The translations under genes were made by a program, and so were the position numbers. A stretch of DNA of 64,000 bases from NCBI GenBank assembly GCA_000146855.1, contig GL405246.1, positions 840,847 through 904,846 on the forward strand, in the 5' to 3' direction. The stretch comes from [Eubacterium] yurii subsp. margaretiae ATCC 43715 (lineage in GTDB: Bacteria; Bacillota; Clostridia; Peptostreptococcales; Filifactoraceae). The stretch's first letter is position 1. The number at the start of each line of letters is the position of its first letter. This document shows positions 9,630 to 18,107 of the stretch, piece after piece. The notes under the pieces are model-generated. The model worked only from the letters and a program-made list of their open reading frames with translations, had not been told where the DNA came from and did no database searches.

Positions 9630-10136
9630 ATGCGAATTTTTATTAATGATATTCTTACAAGTTCAAAAACTAACTTTGTATATAAGTTTGAATTGGATAA
9701 AGATTTTTGTGAGATTTCGGGGAGGAAGGCGGTTTTTAAAGAGAAACCGACGGTAGTTTGCGAGATAAGCAAAACGCAGGATAATAATTTGCATGCAAAA
9801 ATTGACATACACCTTGACACTGTAATTAATTGTGTGAGATGCCTTGATGATATGCAAGTATCTGATGATGTAACTATATCGGGTATAATATCAAATCACG
9901 ATGAAGATGTGGACTATGATATGATTATAGTCGATGATGATTATCTTGATATTGATAAGATACTTGAAGATGCAGTATTTGAACATCTCAATAACAATTT
10001 GTATTGCAATGAAAATTGTAAGGGACTATGTCATAATTGCGGAGCAAATCTCAATAAAACTACTTGTAAATGTCAAGAAGGAGATTATAGCAATATAGAC
10101 CCGAGGTTGGAGAAGCTAAAAACTTTTTTAGATTAA
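9630..10136 (+). CDS. yceD: YceD/DUF177 family protein
   Basis: 168 residues. The DUF177 core has the diagnostic CVRCLDDMQV segment (about 70-80) and a C-terminal cysteine cluster CNENCKGLCHNCGANLNKTTCKC (about 128-150) that probably binds metal. The family occurs almost always directly before rpmF and is linked to 23S rRNA and ribosome assembly. Here rpmF starts 34 bases downstream. The gene has a strong promoter of its own. The ribosome-binding site is weak (aggggtg). Confidence 0.9.
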   Translation: MRIFINDILTSSKTNFVYKFELDKDFCEISGRKAVFKEKPTVVCEISKTQDNNLHAKIDIHLDTVINCVRCLDDMQVSDDVTISGIISNHDEDVDYDMIIVDDDYLDIDKILEDAVFEHLNNNLYCNENCKGLCHNCGANLNKTTCKCQEGDYSNIDPRLEKLKTFLD

Positions 10137-10170
10137 TAAATCGTCTAAAAATAATAAGGAGGGATAAAGC

Positions 10171-10350
10171 ATGGCGGTACCAAAGAGAAAAATGGGCAAG
10201 TCTGATACTCGTTCAAGAAGAGCAGCAAATATGAAAATGACAGCAAAAAATCTTGTTGAATGTCCTAAATGTCATTCAATGAAATTGTCACACAGAGTTT
10301 GTCCGGAATGTGGCAGCTACAATGGAAGAGAAGTTATATCAGCTGAGTAG
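10171..10350 (+). CDS. rpmF: 50S ribosomal protein L32
   Basis: 59 codons starting MAVPKRKMGKSDTRSRRA and ending in the zinc-ribbon (CPKCHSMKLSHRVCPECGSYNG). All four zinc ligands are present, so this is the zinc-containing C+ form. The ribosome-binding site is aaggaggg. It is co-transcribed with yceD, and a terminator follows. The plsX/fab genes that often come next are absent here. Confidence 0.97.
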   Translation: MAVPKRKMGKSDTRSRRAANMKMTAKNLVECPKCHSMKLSHRVCPECGSYNGREVISAE

Positions 10351-10362
10351 TGAATTTAAAAA

Positions 10363-10429
10363 AGCCTATTGATTGATAGATTTACAGTAAAAGTTTTGCT
10401 ATAAACTATTGATTGTAGGCTGTTTTAAT
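10363..10429 (+). terminator. Hairpin terminator after rpmF
   Basis: Outer stem agcctattgattg... / ...caatctat-type ends: agccta at 10363-10368 pairs with taggct at 10416-10421, then gttttaattt. The loop is long (about 47 bases) and can form an internal helix. Confidence 0.6.
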
Positions 10430-10436
10430 TTATAAC
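10409..10436 (+). promoter_or_regulatory. Candidate promoter for the glmS ribozyme transcript
   Basis: TTGATT at 10409-10414, 16-base spacer, TATAAC at 10431-10436. Transcription would begin near 10443, just ahead of the ribozyme. It overlaps the rpmF terminator. Confidence 0.4.
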
Positions 10437-10449
10437 AGGAGAAAATATT

Positions 10450-10620
10450 GTCAAGCGCCAGAACAGTTATTATAGTGATATTTTATTTTAATTGTTGACG
10501 AGGATTGGGATTATCGAAAATTCGGCGGGTGTCCCAAAGGCATGTGACTGTCTAAAAATATATAACAAAGAAGACTTGATTTAAAAAAAGTTCCGGTCTT
10601 ACAAAAAGTATATTATGTCG
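10450..10620 (+). ncRNA. glmS ribozyme (GlcN6P-activated self-cleaving riboswitch)
   Basis: The conserved core is easy to read. The cleavage-site block is A|GCGCCAGAAC, with cleavage predicted between 10454 and 10455. GTTGACGAGG lies at 10494-10503, TTATCGA after it, and TTCGGCGGGTG near 10521. The GCGCC end can pair with GGCGG as in the known pseudoknotted fold. A further helix (aagac...gtctt) ends near 10600. In the family, glucosamine-6-phosphate acts as cofactor for self-cleavage of the leader, which leads to mRNA decay and shuts down glmS. The 3' boundary is approximate. The distance to the glmS start (over 300 bases) is longer than usual. Confidence 0.93.
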
Positions 10621-10943
10621 CTCTCCTGAAATAGTATTTTAATATGGATTTTAAGTTTTAAATAATTCCTTTTACACGATTTTTTAGTATTATGATAAAA
10701 ACTAATAAAAAATAGATAAATTATTTTTGCTGCGTCTATAACAAATGTATAAAGTATATACTTTTTTATAGTTATTGATAAATATAGCATGTATATTAAA
10801 TAGATATAGGTATTTACTATTAGATAAGAAAGTATAAAGAATTGTTTAGAGACTTTTAAATAAATTATTAAAATACAAATATATAATTCAATACATCCCT
10901 TATGGTATGTATTGTTTTTGATGTAAAAATAAAGGAGAATAAT

Positions 10944-12776
10944 ATGTGCGGAATAGTAGGTTATATAGGCTGGCAAAAGGCTCAAGACGTAGTGATGAAC
11001 GGTCTTGAAAAATTGGAATATAGAGGCTATGACTCTTCAGGTATAGCTACCATATATGATGGACAGTTGAAACTGTCAAAGTATAAGGGAAGGCTATCTG
11101 TATTGTCAAAGCATCTTGAAGAAGATCCTCATCCTGGTCATGTGGGCATAGGTCATACAAGATGGGCTACTCATGGTCAGCCATCGGATGTTAATTCACA
11201 TCCGCATATAAATGAATCAAACTCGGTGGCGGTAATACACAATGGAATCATAGAAAATTACAGAGCCTTGAAAAAAGAACTTACTGATGAGGGATATGTA
11301 TTTAGATCACAGACTGACACAGAAGTGGTAGTACACATGATAGATAAATACCTCAAAAAGACAGGTGATATATTGTCAGCGGTGAATATGGCAGTGTCGA
11401 GACTTAGAGGTGCCTATGCCTTAGGTATAATATCAAAGGCTGATCCTGACAAGATAATAGCTGTAAGGAAGGAATCTCCGCTTATAGTAGGTATAGGAGA
11501 GGGAGAAAATTTTTTCGCATCAGACATACCTGCCATATTGGAGTATACAAGGCAGATATATTATGTTGACAACGACGAGACAGCAGTAATTACAAAGGAT
11601 GACATAATATTCTATGACAAGGATAAGAATGTAATAAATAAAGACAAGTGCACGATAACTTGGGATATGGATGCTGCAACAAAAGGAGGCTATCCTCATT
11701 TTATGCTTAAGGAGATAAATGAGCAACCAAAGGCTGTTGCAGATACTATATTAAGAAGAATAGATGAAGATAACAATCTCATACTTGATGATATTAGAAT
11801 AGATGATACACAGATACAAAATATAAATGACATCTATATAGTTGCCTGCGGAACAGCTTACAATGCCGGACTAATTGGCAAATATGTGATAGAAAATATC
11901 GCAAATATTAGAGTAAGGGTAGATATTGCATCAGAATTTAGGTATAATAAACAATTTATAAATGAAAAGACTCTTGTGATATTGGTGAGTCAATCGGGAG
12001 AGACAGCAGACACTCTTGCTGCTCAAAAACTTGCAAAGACAAAGGGATGTAGGATACTTTCGATTACAAATGTCGTAGGTTCCTCAGTTGCAAGAAATTC
12101 TGATGATGTGTTCTACACTCTTGCAGGACCTGAAATAGCTGTAGCATCTACAAAGGCATATACAACAATGCTTGCAGCCTTTTATATGATAGGTGTTGAG
12201 CTTGCAAAACTTAAAAAAGAGATAAGTATTGAAGAGTACCACGAAATAGTGGAAAAAATGAAAAAACTACCTCAAAAAGTTGAAGACACATTAAAAACAG
12301 AAGAAAAATGTATTGAAATTGCGGAAAAGATTAAAAGTGCAAAGTCAGCTTTTTATATAGGTAGAGGACTTGATGATAGTGTCGGCAAAGAGGGCGCACT
12401 AAAGCTCAAAGAAATATCGTATATTTATACAGAGTCTTTTGCTGCCGGAGAGTTAAAACATGGTACGATAGCCTTGATAGAAGAAAATACACCTGTGATT
12501 GCGGTACTTACCCAGGATAAATTGTTGGAAAAGACAATGTCAAATATTCAGGAAGTCAAGGCAAGAGGGGCGTATACGATAATAATTACAGACAAAGACA
12601 GCAAGGATATGGCAAATTATGCAGATGATATCATAGTAGTTCCTAAGGTATATGACTTGTTTTCTTCAATACTTGCGGTAATTCCCGCACAGTTTATAGC
12701 TTATCACACATCCATAAAAAAAGGTAATGATGTGGACAAACCTAGAAATCTTGCAAAGTCTGTAACTGTTGAATAA
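10944..12776 (+). CDS. glmS: Glutamine--fructose-6-phosphate aminotransferase (isomerizing)
   Basis: 610 residues. The start is fixed by the catalytic Cys directly after Met (MCGIVGYIG) and by the ribosome-binding site aaaggag. The N-terminal glutaminase domain (about 1-240) has GHTRWATHG and the NGIIENY segment. Two SIS isomerase domains follow (VACGTAYNAG, LVSQSGETADTLAA, GRGLDDSVGKEGALKLKEISYI, AGELKHGTIALIE). The C-terminus is the family-typical PRNLAKSVTVE. It makes glucosamine-6-phosphate from fructose-6-phosphate and glutamine, the first step to UDP-GlcNAc for the wall. It is controlled by the upstream glmS ribozyme. Confidence 0.98.
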   Translation: MCGIVGYIGWQKAQDVVMNGLEKLEYRGYDSSGIATIYDGQLKLSKYKGRLSVLSKHLEEDPHPGHVGIGHTRWATHGQPSDVNSHPHINESNSVAVIHNGIIENYRALKKELTDEGYVFRSQTDTEVVVHMIDKYLKKTGDILSAVNMAVSRLRGAYALGIISKADPDKIIAVRKESPLIVGIGEGENFFASDIPAILEYTRQIYYVDNDETAVITKDDIIFYDKDKNVINKDKCTITWDMDAATKGGYPHFMLKEINEQPKAVADTILRRIDEDNNLILDDIRIDDTQIQNINDIYIVACGTAYNAGLIGKYVIENIANIRVRVDIASEFRYNKQFINEKTLVILVSQSGETADTLAAQKLAKTKGCRILSITNVVGSSVARNSDDVFYTLAGPEIAVASTKAYTTMLAAFYMIGVELAKLKKEISIEEYHEIVEKMKKLPQKVEDTLKTEEKCIEIAEKIKSAKSAFYIGRGLDDSVGKEGALKLKEISYIYTESFAAGELKHGTIALIEENTPVIAVLTQDKLLEKTMSNIQEVKARGAYTIIITDKDSKDMANYADDIIVVPKVYDLFSSILAVIPAQFIAYHTSIKKGNDVDKPRNLAKSVTVE

Positions 12777-12888
12777 AATCAAAAATAAGGATATAATTAA
12801 ACTTACATGAATTTGTAAGTAGTAATTTTAATTATAAAAAATTCGATGTAGATATGAAAATTGTAGATTATAAAGGAGATGTAAATTA

Positions 12889-13986
12889 ATGAAACTTGGA
12901 ATAGTAGGACTGCCTAATGTTGGAAAAAGTACATTGTTTAACGCAATTACAAAAGCCGGAGCTGAATCGGCAAACTATCCGTTTTGTACAATAGAGCCCA
13001 ATGTAGGAGTTGTAGCCGTACCTGATTTTAGAGTAGACAAGTTGTCGGAGATAAATCACTCCAAAAAAACTGTTCATACTACTATCGAATTTGTCGATAT
13101 AGCAGGACTTGTAAAAGGTGCAAGTAAGGGAGAAGGACTTGGCAATAAGTTTTTGTCTCATATAAGAGAGGTTGAAGCTATAATCCATGTTGTAAGAGCA
13201 TTTGAAGACAGCAATGTAGTCCATGTGGACGGAGAGATAGGACCTCTTAGAGATATTGAAACTATCAATTTAGAACTTATTTTTTCTGATATTGAAGTAT
13301 TGCAAAGAAGACTTTCAAAGGCACAAAAGGCTATGAAAGCCGATAAAAAAATGGCGGTGGAAGTAGAACTTATTGAAAAAATACTTGCAGTATTGGAAGA
13401 AGGTAAATGTGCAAGAACTATTGATTTTACAGAAAAAGAATTGGAGATAGTCAAAGATTTCAATCTTCTTACTGATAGACCGGTAATTTATGTTGCAAAT
13501 GTAGCTGAGGACGAGGCTTCAACTGACGGTGAGGGCAATGATTTTGTAAAGCAAATTAAAGACTTTGCACAAAGTGAAAATTCACAAGTAGTTGTTATAA
13601 GTGCAAAAATAGAGGAAGATTTGTCTCAACTTTCAGATGAAGAAAAGAAAGAATTTTTATCAGATATGGGTATGGAGTATTCAGGTCTTGAAAAACTTGT
13701 AAAGGCAAGTTACTCACTTCTTGGACTGATAAGCTTCCTAACTACAGGAGAAGATGAAACAAGGGCTTGGACTATAATCAACGGTACAAAGGCACCAGTT
13801 GCTGCAGGTAAGATACATTCTGATATTCAAAGAGGATTTATCAGAGCTGAGACTATTTCTTACGAAGAATTGGTAGAAATAGGAGGTAATATGTCTGTAG
13901 CAAGGGATAAAGGTCTTATACGCTCAGAAGGTAAAGATTATGTAGTAAAAGACGGAGATGTAATCTTATTTAGATTTAATGTATAA
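12889..13986 (+). CDS. ychF: Redox-regulated ATPase YchF (Obg-like, Ola1 family)
   Basis: 365 residues. The P-loop GLPNVGKST is followed by the family signature NYPFCTIEPNVGVVAVPD and DIAGLVKGASKGEGLGNKFL. The fourth nucleotide motif is NVAE rather than NKxD, which in this family gives ATP preference. The C-terminal TGS domain ends in GKDYVVKDGDVILFRFNV. YchF binds ribosomes and is linked to oxidative stress response. The ribosome-binding site is aaaggag. The gene is monocistronic. Confidence 0.97.
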   Translation: MKLGIVGLPNVGKSTLFNAITKAGAESANYPFCTIEPNVGVVAVPDFRVDKLSEINHSKKTVHTTIEFVDIAGLVKGASKGEGLGNKFLSHIREVEAIIHVVRAFEDSNVVHVDGEIGPLRDIETINLELIFSDIEVLQRRLSKAQKAMKADKKMAVEVELIEKILAVLEEGKCARTIDFTEKELEIVKDFNLLTDRPVIYVANVAEDEASTDGEGNDFVKQIKDFAQSENSQVVVISAKIEEDLSQLSDEEKKEFLSDMGMEYSGLEKLVKASYSLLGLISFLTTGEDETRAWTIINGTKAPVAAGKIHSDIQRGFIRAETISYEELVEIGGNMSVARDKGLIRSEGKDYVVKDGDVILFRFNV

Positions 13987-14121
13987 TAGATATTTATATT
14001 GGTCAAGATATACAACGTAAGAAAAATAAGATACATTCTTTTGGTTTTTTTATATTCTATTGAAGAATGTCTGTAAATATGAAAGCAGAAATATTTGACT
14101 GAAATAAAAAGATTGAATAGA

Positions 14122-14168
14122 GTCGATAAGTCAATATCAGATAATGGAATTGATTTATCGACTTTTTA
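14122..14168 (+). terminator. Intrinsic terminator after ychF
   Basis: Fourteen-base stem gtcgataagtcaat / attgatttatcgac with one mismatch, then a T run. The 309-base gap also holds a separate inverted repeat, acattctt (14033) / aagaatgt (14063), without a T run. Confidence 0.8.
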
Positions 14169-14295
14169 TATGCGAATGATACAAATATATTTTAATAAGT
14201 TGAAAATTAGGCTGAAACCTTGTATAATTATTGGGGATTTATTTTAATTAACATAATAATTTTATAAACAAATTTTTGTTTTTCAAAGGTGGTTT

Positions 14296-15153
14296 ATGAA
14301 CAAAGAAACATTTAATGTAAATAACTTAAAAAGATTTTTTAAAGTAACCTTGGGCTCTTTAATTTTGGCACTGAGCCTGCACTTTTTTATTGTACCTACA
14401 AAATTAATCACAGGTGGAGCGTCAGGATTTGCCTTGCTTATATCCTTGCTTACAGGACTTCATATGTCAGTCATATATTTTACTGTCAATCTATTTCTTA
14501 TAATATTAGGGATAGCTACACTTGGCATGACATTTGGCGTTTTGACAATATATTCGTCGCTTGCCACATCGGTGTTTCTTTATCCATTGGAATTGATGTT
14601 TTACATGGATAAGCCTATTATAGATGATATGCTGATGAATCTGTTTTTTGGCATAATAATAGGGGCAATAGGTATGGTGCTTGTGCTTAACAGCGGTGCA
14701 TCAACAGGTGGAACTGACATACTTGGTAAAATAATAGAGAAATATACACATCTTTCATTTGGAAACGGATTGATGCTCTGCGACGGACTCATTACCTTAG
14801 GAGCATGGCTTATCTTTGGACCTAAAATAGGTATGTACGGTATAATTGGTGTGGTTATAAATTCCGTATTTATAGATAAGATGATAGCCGGATTCAATAT
14901 AAAATACAATGTGTCTATTGCTTCTGAAAAAATAGATGAAATCAATAATTTCATACTTAATGAACTGGGGAGAGGATCTACCATATATCACGCTCAAGGA
15001 GGATTTTCAGGTCAAGATAAGAAGATACTGACTTCCGTCTTAGATAAGAAACAATATATTCAGGTCAAAAATTTTGTAAAAAGTGTGGACCATAGAGCCT
15101 TTTTTTATGTCTATACGGTTTCGGAAATAGAAGGTGAGGGTTTTACTTTTTAA
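14296..15153 (+). CDS. YitT family membrane protein
   Basis: 285 residues. About six membrane spans occupy residues 15-190, including the family motifs SLILALSLHFFIVPTKLITGGASGFALL and LVLNSGASTGGTDILGKII. The C-terminal cytoplasmic DUF2179 domain follows (IYHAQGGFSGQDKKILTSVLDKKQYIQVKNFVKSVDHRAF). Members are abundant in Firmicutes, often in several copies; their transport role is not settled. The ribosome-binding site is aaaggtgg. No co-transcribed neighbour is apparent. Confidence 0.9.
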   Translation: MNKETFNVNNLKRFFKVTLGSLILALSLHFFIVPTKLITGGASGFALLISLLTGLHMSVIYFTVNLFLIILGIATLGMTFGVLTIYSSLATSVFLYPLELMFYMDKPIIDDMLMNLFFGIIIGAIGMVLVLNSGASTGGTDILGKIIEKYTHLSFGNGLMLCDGLITLGAWLIFGPKIGMYGIIGVVINSVFIDKMIAGFNIKYNVSIASEKIDEINNFILNELGRGSTIYHAQGGFSGQDKKILTSVLDKKQYIQVKNFVKSVDHRAFFYVYTVSEIEGEGFTF

Positions 15154-15403
15154 TAAGAGTTATACAAGTATTGCAAAAATCTTTAAAAAGTGCTAAAATT
15201 CAGTATCTATAAATAATTTATGATTTATATTTAAAACTTTTTTAAAGTATAAATCAGTAAATATCTAAAAATAAGAGCAATTAATTATCTTATTATTAAT
15301 TTAAAATGTTATATGTGGCATTATAATTGCATATGAATTTTCAGCATTGGACTTACACGAGAGCAAAATAATATATTGAAAATTTTATATTAAGGAGAAC
15401 TTT

Positions 15404-17185
15404 ATGGATAGATTAAACGGACTAAAGAGAACTGCATATTGCGGAGAACTTAGAATAGGCAATGTGGGTGAAGATGTAGTGCTCATGGGATGGGTACAAA
15501 GGTCAAGAGATAAGGGAGCTTTGATATTTACAGATATAAGAGATAGGAGCGGTCTTTGTCAGATAGTATTTGACGAAAATACTAAGGAAGAAGTATTTAA
15601 AAAGGCAGAAACTTTGGGAAGTGAATATGTCATAGCTGTGGAAGGAACTGTAAGAGAAAGAAGTGCAAAAAACAGTGAGATGGAAACAGGAGATATAGAA
15701 GTTTTTGCAACTAATCTATTGATATTAAACGATTCTCAGACTCCGCCGATATATATCAAAGATGATGATGAAGTTTCTGAAAATTTGAGATTGAAATACA
15801 GATATCTCGATCTTAGAAAACCTAAGATGCAAAGAAATTTTGTACTTAGACAAAAGGTTACAAATGCTGTAAGAAATTATTTGAGTGAAAGCGGATTTAT
15901 AGAAATTGAAACACCTATACTCAATAAGCCTACACCTGAGGGCGCAAGAGATTATCTTGTGCCGAGTAGAGTAAACAACGGTAAATTCTATGCACTTCCT
16001 CAATCACCGCAACTTTTCAAACAATTGTTGATGGTATCAGGTTTTGACAGATATTTCCAAATTGCAAGATGCTTTAGAGATGAGGACTTAAGAGCTGACA
16101 GACAGCCTGAGTTTACTCAGATAGACTGTGAGATGTCATTTGTTGAGCCTGAGGACGTAATGCAAATGGCTGAAAAAATGGTGCAAAAGATATTCAAAGA
16201 AACTTTGGATGTGGATGTAAAACTACCGCTAATGAGGATGACATACAAAGAAGCAATGGAAAGATTCGGTTCAGACAAGCCGGATTTAAGATTCGGTTTT
16301 GAAATACAAAATTTGAGTGAAGTAGTTAAAACTTGCGGATTTTCAGTTTTTGAAAATGCGGCAAATTCTCCAAAATCATCGGTAAGAGCCATAAATGTAA
16401 AGGGATATGAGGACAAGTTTTCAAGAAAGGCTATAACAAAACTTGAAGATGTAGCCAAGACTTACGGTGCAAAAGGTCTGGCATATATCAAATTTACAAA
16501 AGAAGGTATCAACTCTCCTATAGCAAAGTTTATCTCAGAAGAAAAGATGAATGAGATACTGCAAAAGATGGATGCAGCTGAGGGAGACCTTATATTGTTT
16601 GTAGCAGATAAGGACAAGATTGTCTTTGATGCATTGGGACATCTAAGAATAGAGGTTGCAAGACAACTTGGTCTGATTGACGATAATGAATATAAATTGC
16701 TCTTTGTAACTGAGTTTCCTCAATTTGAATATGATGAGGAAGAACAAAGATTTGTAGCGGTACACCATCCGTTTACTATGCCTATGGATGAGGATATAGA
16801 GCTTCTTGATACTGATAGAGAAAAGGTAAGAGCAAAGGCTTATGACATCGTACTAAACGGAGTTGAGCTTGGTGGAGGAAGTATAAGAATACACGATTCC
16901 AAAGTACAGGAAAAGATGTTTGAATGCTTAGGATTTTCAAAGGAAGATGCTTGGGAAAAATTTGGATTCTTACTTGAGGCTTTCAAATACGGCACTCCTC
17001 CTCACGGCGGTATTGCCCTTGGTCTTGACAGATTTGTCATGTTACTTGCAAAGGAAGATTCAATAAGGGAAGTAATAGCATTTCCAAAGAATCAAAATGC
17101 TATTTGTCCGCTTACATCTGCTCCTGCCCTTGCTGATGACAAGGCTCTTGCAGAACTTGGTATTAAAGTGACGGAAATAGACTAA
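15404..17185 (+). CDS. aspS: Aspartyl-tRNA synthetase
   Basis: 593 residues, the full bacterial length with a GAD insertion. The N-terminal anticodon-binding OB fold has LMGWVQRSRDKGALIFTDIRDRSG. Class II motif 2 is FQIARCFRDEDLRADRQPEFTQID and motif 3 is GTPPHGGIALGLDRFVMLL. The GAD domain lies at about 290-410. No T-box is seen in the 250-base leader. The stop codon overlaps the next start by one base (TAATG), so aspS is coupled to the downstream phosphopantetheinyl transferase gene. Whether it charges only tRNA-Asp cannot be told here, but asnS is present in the window. Confidence 0.97.
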   Translation: MDRLNGLKRTAYCGELRIGNVGEDVVLMGWVQRSRDKGALIFTDIRDRSGLCQIVFDENTKEEVFKKAETLGSEYVIAVEGTVRERSAKNSEMETGDIEVFATNLLILNDSQTPPIYIKDDDEVSENLRLKYRYLDLRKPKMQRNFVLRQKVTNAVRNYLSESGFIEIETPILNKPTPEGARDYLVPSRVNNGKFYALPQSPQLFKQLLMVSGFDRYFQIARCFRDEDLRADRQPEFTQIDCEMSFVEPEDVMQMAEKMVQKIFKETLDVDVKLPLMRMTYKEAMERFGSDKPDLRFGFEIQNLSEVVKTCGFSVFENAANSPKSSVRAINVKGYEDKFSRKAITKLEDVAKTYGAKGLAYIKFTKEGINSPIAKFISEEKMNEILQKMDAAEGDLILFVADKDKIVFDALGHLRIEVARQLGLIDDNEYKLLFVTEFPQFEYDEEEQRFVAVHHPFTMPMDEDIELLDTDREKVRAKAYDIVLNGVELGGGSIRIHDSKVQEKMFECLGFSKEDAWEKFGFLLEAFKYGTPPHGGIALGLDRFVMLLAKEDSIREVIAFPKNQNAICPLTSAPALADDKALAELGIKVTEID

Positions 17186-17661
17186 TGAAGACTTGCAAAA
17201 TATTTTTTGCAAAATTAAATAAAAAGTTAAATTCTCAAGATTTTATCAAATATATCCTTTATAAGTATTATGACTATAACTTTGAAAAAATTGATATACA
17301 AAGGACAAAAAACGGCAAACCATATATCAAAGATTCAAATTTGAGCTTCAATGTATCTCATACTGCTGATAGTATCATAGCCATAGCAGGATTAGGCTAT
17401 GACAGTGTAGGTATTGATATGGAAGTGATACAAAATAAGGATAGGGAGAAAATAATTAAAAGATTTTTTCAAAAAGAGGAGATAGAATTTATCAATTCTT
17501 CAGAAGATAAAAACTTGGAGTTTTACAAGATTTGGACAAAAAAAGAGGCATATATCAAGAAAAATGCACTCAATATGACATATATAAGCAAAATTAATAT
17601 TTTAAAAGAAAAAATAGATACTTTTATTATAGATAATATGGTAGTATCTGTCTGTATATAA
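17185..17661 (+). CDS. 4'-phosphopantetheinyl transferase, Sfp-like superfamily (short form)
   Basis: 158 residues, shorter than Sfp (about 220). The two magnesium-site motifs are present: FNVSHTADSIIAIAG...VGIDME (about 53-77) and FYKIWTKKEAYIK (about 113-125, the W-x-x-KEA motif). It would transfer phosphopantetheine from CoA to a carrier protein serine. The carrier is unknown; it could be the fatty-acid ACP if no AcpS exists in this genome. It starts within the aspS stop codon and so depends on translational coupling. Confidence 0.85.
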   Translation: MKTCKIFFAKLNKKLNSQDFIKYILYKYYDYNFEKIDIQRTKNGKPYIKDSNLSFNVSHTADSIIAIAGLGYDSVGIDMEVIQNKDREKIIKRFFQKEEIEFINSSEDKNLEFYKIWTKKEAYIKKNALNMTYISKINILKEKIDTFIIDNMVVSVCI

Positions 17662-17737
17662 AACTTAAGAAATAGTGTATTTTTACTTTTTAAATGATGC
17701 AAAGGTAAAAGACTTAAGAAGATAAAAAGGAGTCAAT

Positions 17738-17962
17738 ATGGCTAAACTTACATTTGAAATAGTGGAATCATTCGGAGAGCTGTCTACAGCAGCTAACGGA
17801 TGGACAAAAGAGTTAAACCTTGTGTCTTGGAACAAGAGAGAGCCAAAATATGACATCAGAACTTGGGATGAAGAACATGAGTCAATGGGCAAGGGTATAA
17901 CACTTGACAAGGAAGAATTGATAATATTAAAGGGTATACTCAATAATATGGAACTTGAGTAG
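17738..17962 (+). CDS. YdbC-like PC4-family nucleic-acid-binding protein
   Basis: 74 residues. The sequence FGELSTAANGWTKELNLVSWNKREPKYDIRTWDEEHESMGKGITL matches the YdbC/PC4 family of small dimeric single-stranded DNA-binding proteins related to eukaryotic coactivator PC4. The length is normal for the family. It has a strong ribosome-binding site (aaaaggag). It lies alone between the phosphopantetheinyl transferase and the FliK-like gene. Confidence 0.85.
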   Translation: MAKLTFEIVESFGELSTAANGWTKELNLVSWNKREPKYDIRTWDEEHESMGKGITLDKEELIILKGILNNMELE

Positions 17963-18107
17963 AAAAAATATTTAATCTAATACTAAAAAGTTATTAAAAA
18001 GCCATAAAGCATTTTCAACAGAAAATGAAATCATAGGAATTAAAGATAATAAAATATTTCAGAGATATGGCGTTGTAAATGTTGACTGGTATAAGTGTAC
18101 GAAAGGG

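Noticed and set aside
15154-15403. T-box in the aspS leader
   Set aside because: No aagggtggtaccacg-type motif or terminator pair; likewise none before asnS.
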